From Croceitalea rosinachiae (lineage in GTDB: Bacteria > Bacteroidota > Bacteroidia > Flavobacteriales > Flavobacteriaceae): a stretch of DNA of 64,000 bases. The notes beneath the pieces are model-generated. The model saw nothing but the letters and a program-made list of their open reading frames with translations, did not search any database and was not told the DNA's origin. The position numbers and the translations under genes were made by a program. Positions 62,909-64,000 of the stretch are shown one piece after another. Location: contig NZ_JAVRHR010000001.1 in the NCBI RefSeq assembly GCF_031846445.1, positions 744,001-808,000 of the forward strand, in the 5' to 3' direction. How positions within the stretch are numbered: the first letter of the stretch is position 1; the number at the start of each line of letters is the position of its first letter.

Positions 62909-63295
62909 ATGATATACGAATACTTGATGTTTGCCCACCTGATTACAGTGGTACCCTGCGTATTTTTAGGGGCTTATGTTTTGTTAGCCAAAAAGGGAAC
63001 TGGTATTCATAGGACTTTGGGGAAAATCTACATGGTTTTGATGCTTACTACAGCACTCATAACATTATTTATGCCCGCTTTAGTAGGCCCCCAATTTATT
63101 GGTCATTTCGGTTGGATTCATCTCTTTAGCTTTTTGACTATTTATACCGTGCCAACAGCTTATACCGCCATTAGAAAAGGAAATGTTCGAGCACACAAAC
63201 GAAAAATGATATTACTTTATTTTGGCGCCATAATTATTGCGGGCAGCTTCACTTTAGCACCAGGGCGTTATTTAAACCAGCTCTTCTTTGGCTAA
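62909..63295 (+). CDS. DUF2306-like membrane protein
   Basis: 128 aa with four hydrophobic segments. The pattern THLITVVPCVFLGAYVLLAKKGTGIHRTLGKIYMVLMLTTA with GIHRTLGKIY and RAHKRKMILLYFGA is typical of DUF2306 (heme-protein-like membrane family with conserved His). Function unknown. It overlaps the convergent lactonase gene by 4 bp. Confidence 0.85.
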   Translation: MIYEYLMFAHLITVVPCVFLGAYVLLAKKGTGIHRTLGKIYMVLMLTTALITLFMPALVGPQFIGHFGWIHLFSFLTIYTVPTAYTAIRKGNVRAHKRKMILLYFGAIIIAGSFTLAPGRYLNQLFFG

Positions 63296-64000
63296 TCGTT
63301 TTTAAAGACTAAACAAACCGGGCTTCCCATCTCTAATTCATTTAAAAAGGTTAAAGTGCCTTTTTCTGCATCGCGACTATAAACTGTAATGTTATTGCTA
63401 CGTTGATTCGCTACCAAAAGATAATTTCCTGTTGGATCAATTGTAAAATTTCTAGGCCAATCACCATGAACCGAAGTTCGACCAACAGTAGTCAATTTCC
63501 CTAATTCTTGATTCACAGAAAAAACGACAATCGTATTTTCACCACGGTTGGAACCATATAAAAATTTACCATCTGCCGACAAATGAATATCAGCACAAAA
63601 ACTATCCCCTTCAAAATCTGAAGCCAAAGTGCTTTGCGTTTCTACCTTATTATAACTGCCCGCATCATCACGCTTTAATGACACAATGGTTGAGTTCAAT
63701 TCATTAATGACATAAAGAAATTGCTGGTCATTGCTAAACACAAAATGCCTTGGACCTGCACCCTCGGCCATATCAATAGAGGCTTGGTGCCCCGGAATCC
63801 AACCATGGGGTTCTTTTTGATATCGTTTTAGTCCATCGAGTCCTAAATCAGCTACAAAAAGACCATCTGAATTAAAATGTGCTTTATGTACATGTGGAGT
63901 CACTAAAGTGTCATTGGTTTTATGATCAATAACTTGGCGGTCGGTAATGCTGCCATCAGAAGTCAAATCAAAAATTGCCAAATTACCCCCAGTGTAATTA
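63292..64000 (-). CDS. Lactonase family protein (5' end off window)
   Basis: At least 236 aa, open past the right edge. The frame goes through NYTGGNLAIFDL at the border, the family's usual ANYTGGN block, so the TTG at 63979-63981 is not the start. Beta-propeller repeats (SADGKFLYGSNRGENTIVVF, DPTGNYLLVANQRSNNITVYS, GPRHFVFSND) match 6-phosphogluconolactonase-like (YkgB) proteins. Cytosolic or exported cannot be decided without the N-terminus. Confidence 0.87.
   Translation of the reverse strand, partial: NYTGGNLAIFDLTSDGSITDRQVIDHKTNDTLVTPHVHKAHFNSDGLFVADLGLDGLKRYQKEPHGWIPGHQASIDMAEGAGPRHFVFSNDQQFLYVINELNSTIVSLKRDDAGSYNKVETQSTLASDFEGDSFCADIHLSADGKFLYGSNRGENTIVVFSVNQELGKLTTVGRTSVHGDWPRNFTIDPTGNYLLVANQRSNNITVYSRDAEKGTLTFLNELEMGSPVCLVFKND

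Overview
This window comes from a member of the Bacteroidota, most likely a marine Flavobacteriaceae. The evidence is the low GC content, promoters of the TAnnTTTG type about 20 nt before start codons, A-rich leaders, a eukaryote-like class Ia ribonucleotide reductase, LytTR/LytS-type and hybrid one-protein two-component regulators, paired large VPS10/sortilin-like exoproteins, and dispersed TTCGAGT...TATCGAGAA palindromes. I cannot name the genus. No rRNA, tRNA, integrase, transposase or CRISPR array is visible.

Layout. 1-3505 (minus): class Ia RNR genes nrdB and nrdA, nrdA running off the left edge. 3718-4059 (minus): a candidate structured RNA with a strong intrinsic terminator, and a 39-residue membrane peptide gene. 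4338-7049: a LytTR response regulator and its TPR/LytS-type kinase. 7039-12003: a DUF3109 protein, MarC, a small membrane protein, and a minus-strand cluster (J-domain/TerB, HupE, dCMP deaminase, S41 protease). 12126-15507: bacilliredoxin, PlsC-HD gene pair, secreted Gfo/Idh oxidoreductase. 15568-18927: two convergent ECF42 sigma/YciI modules. 19031-25219 (minus): radical SAM protein, META-like lipoprotein, unknown exported protein, crotonase, NtrY-like kinase, HemJ-like protein. 25287-33452: two VPS10-like exoproteins flanking a membrane-anchored MutS-family ATPase. 33599-35662: TPR lipoprotein and DmpA-type peptidase.

35700-38220 is repeat-rich accessory DNA: five copies of a palindromic element, 22-bp tandem repeats, and a GIY-YIG nuclease gene flanked by about 90-bp direct repeats that are about 91% identical. 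38221-45935 is a tightly coupled five-gene defence operon: type I restriction-modification hsdR-hsdM-hsdS followed by a SIR2-domain protein and a PD-(D/E)XK nuclease-like protein, with start/stop overlaps. This is the best candidate for an undescribed composite system.

45979-51817 (minus) is a signalling locus: trypsin-like lipoprotein, unknown exported protein, NarL-type regulator, TPR kinase and an unknown cytosolic protein. Two near-identical 20-bp inverted repeats with NarL-like 7-2-7 geometry lie before the two transcription units, so the regulator probably controls both. 52156-64000 holds envelope and stress genes: TlpA thioredoxin, lipoprotein, cupin, a hybrid two-component regulator with a RidA lipoprotein, DUF2237, DUF427, DUF2891, an SPFH/GYF plus zinc-ribbon pair separated by a four-hairpin repeat, a SnoaL-like protein, DUF2306, and a partial lactonase at the right edge.
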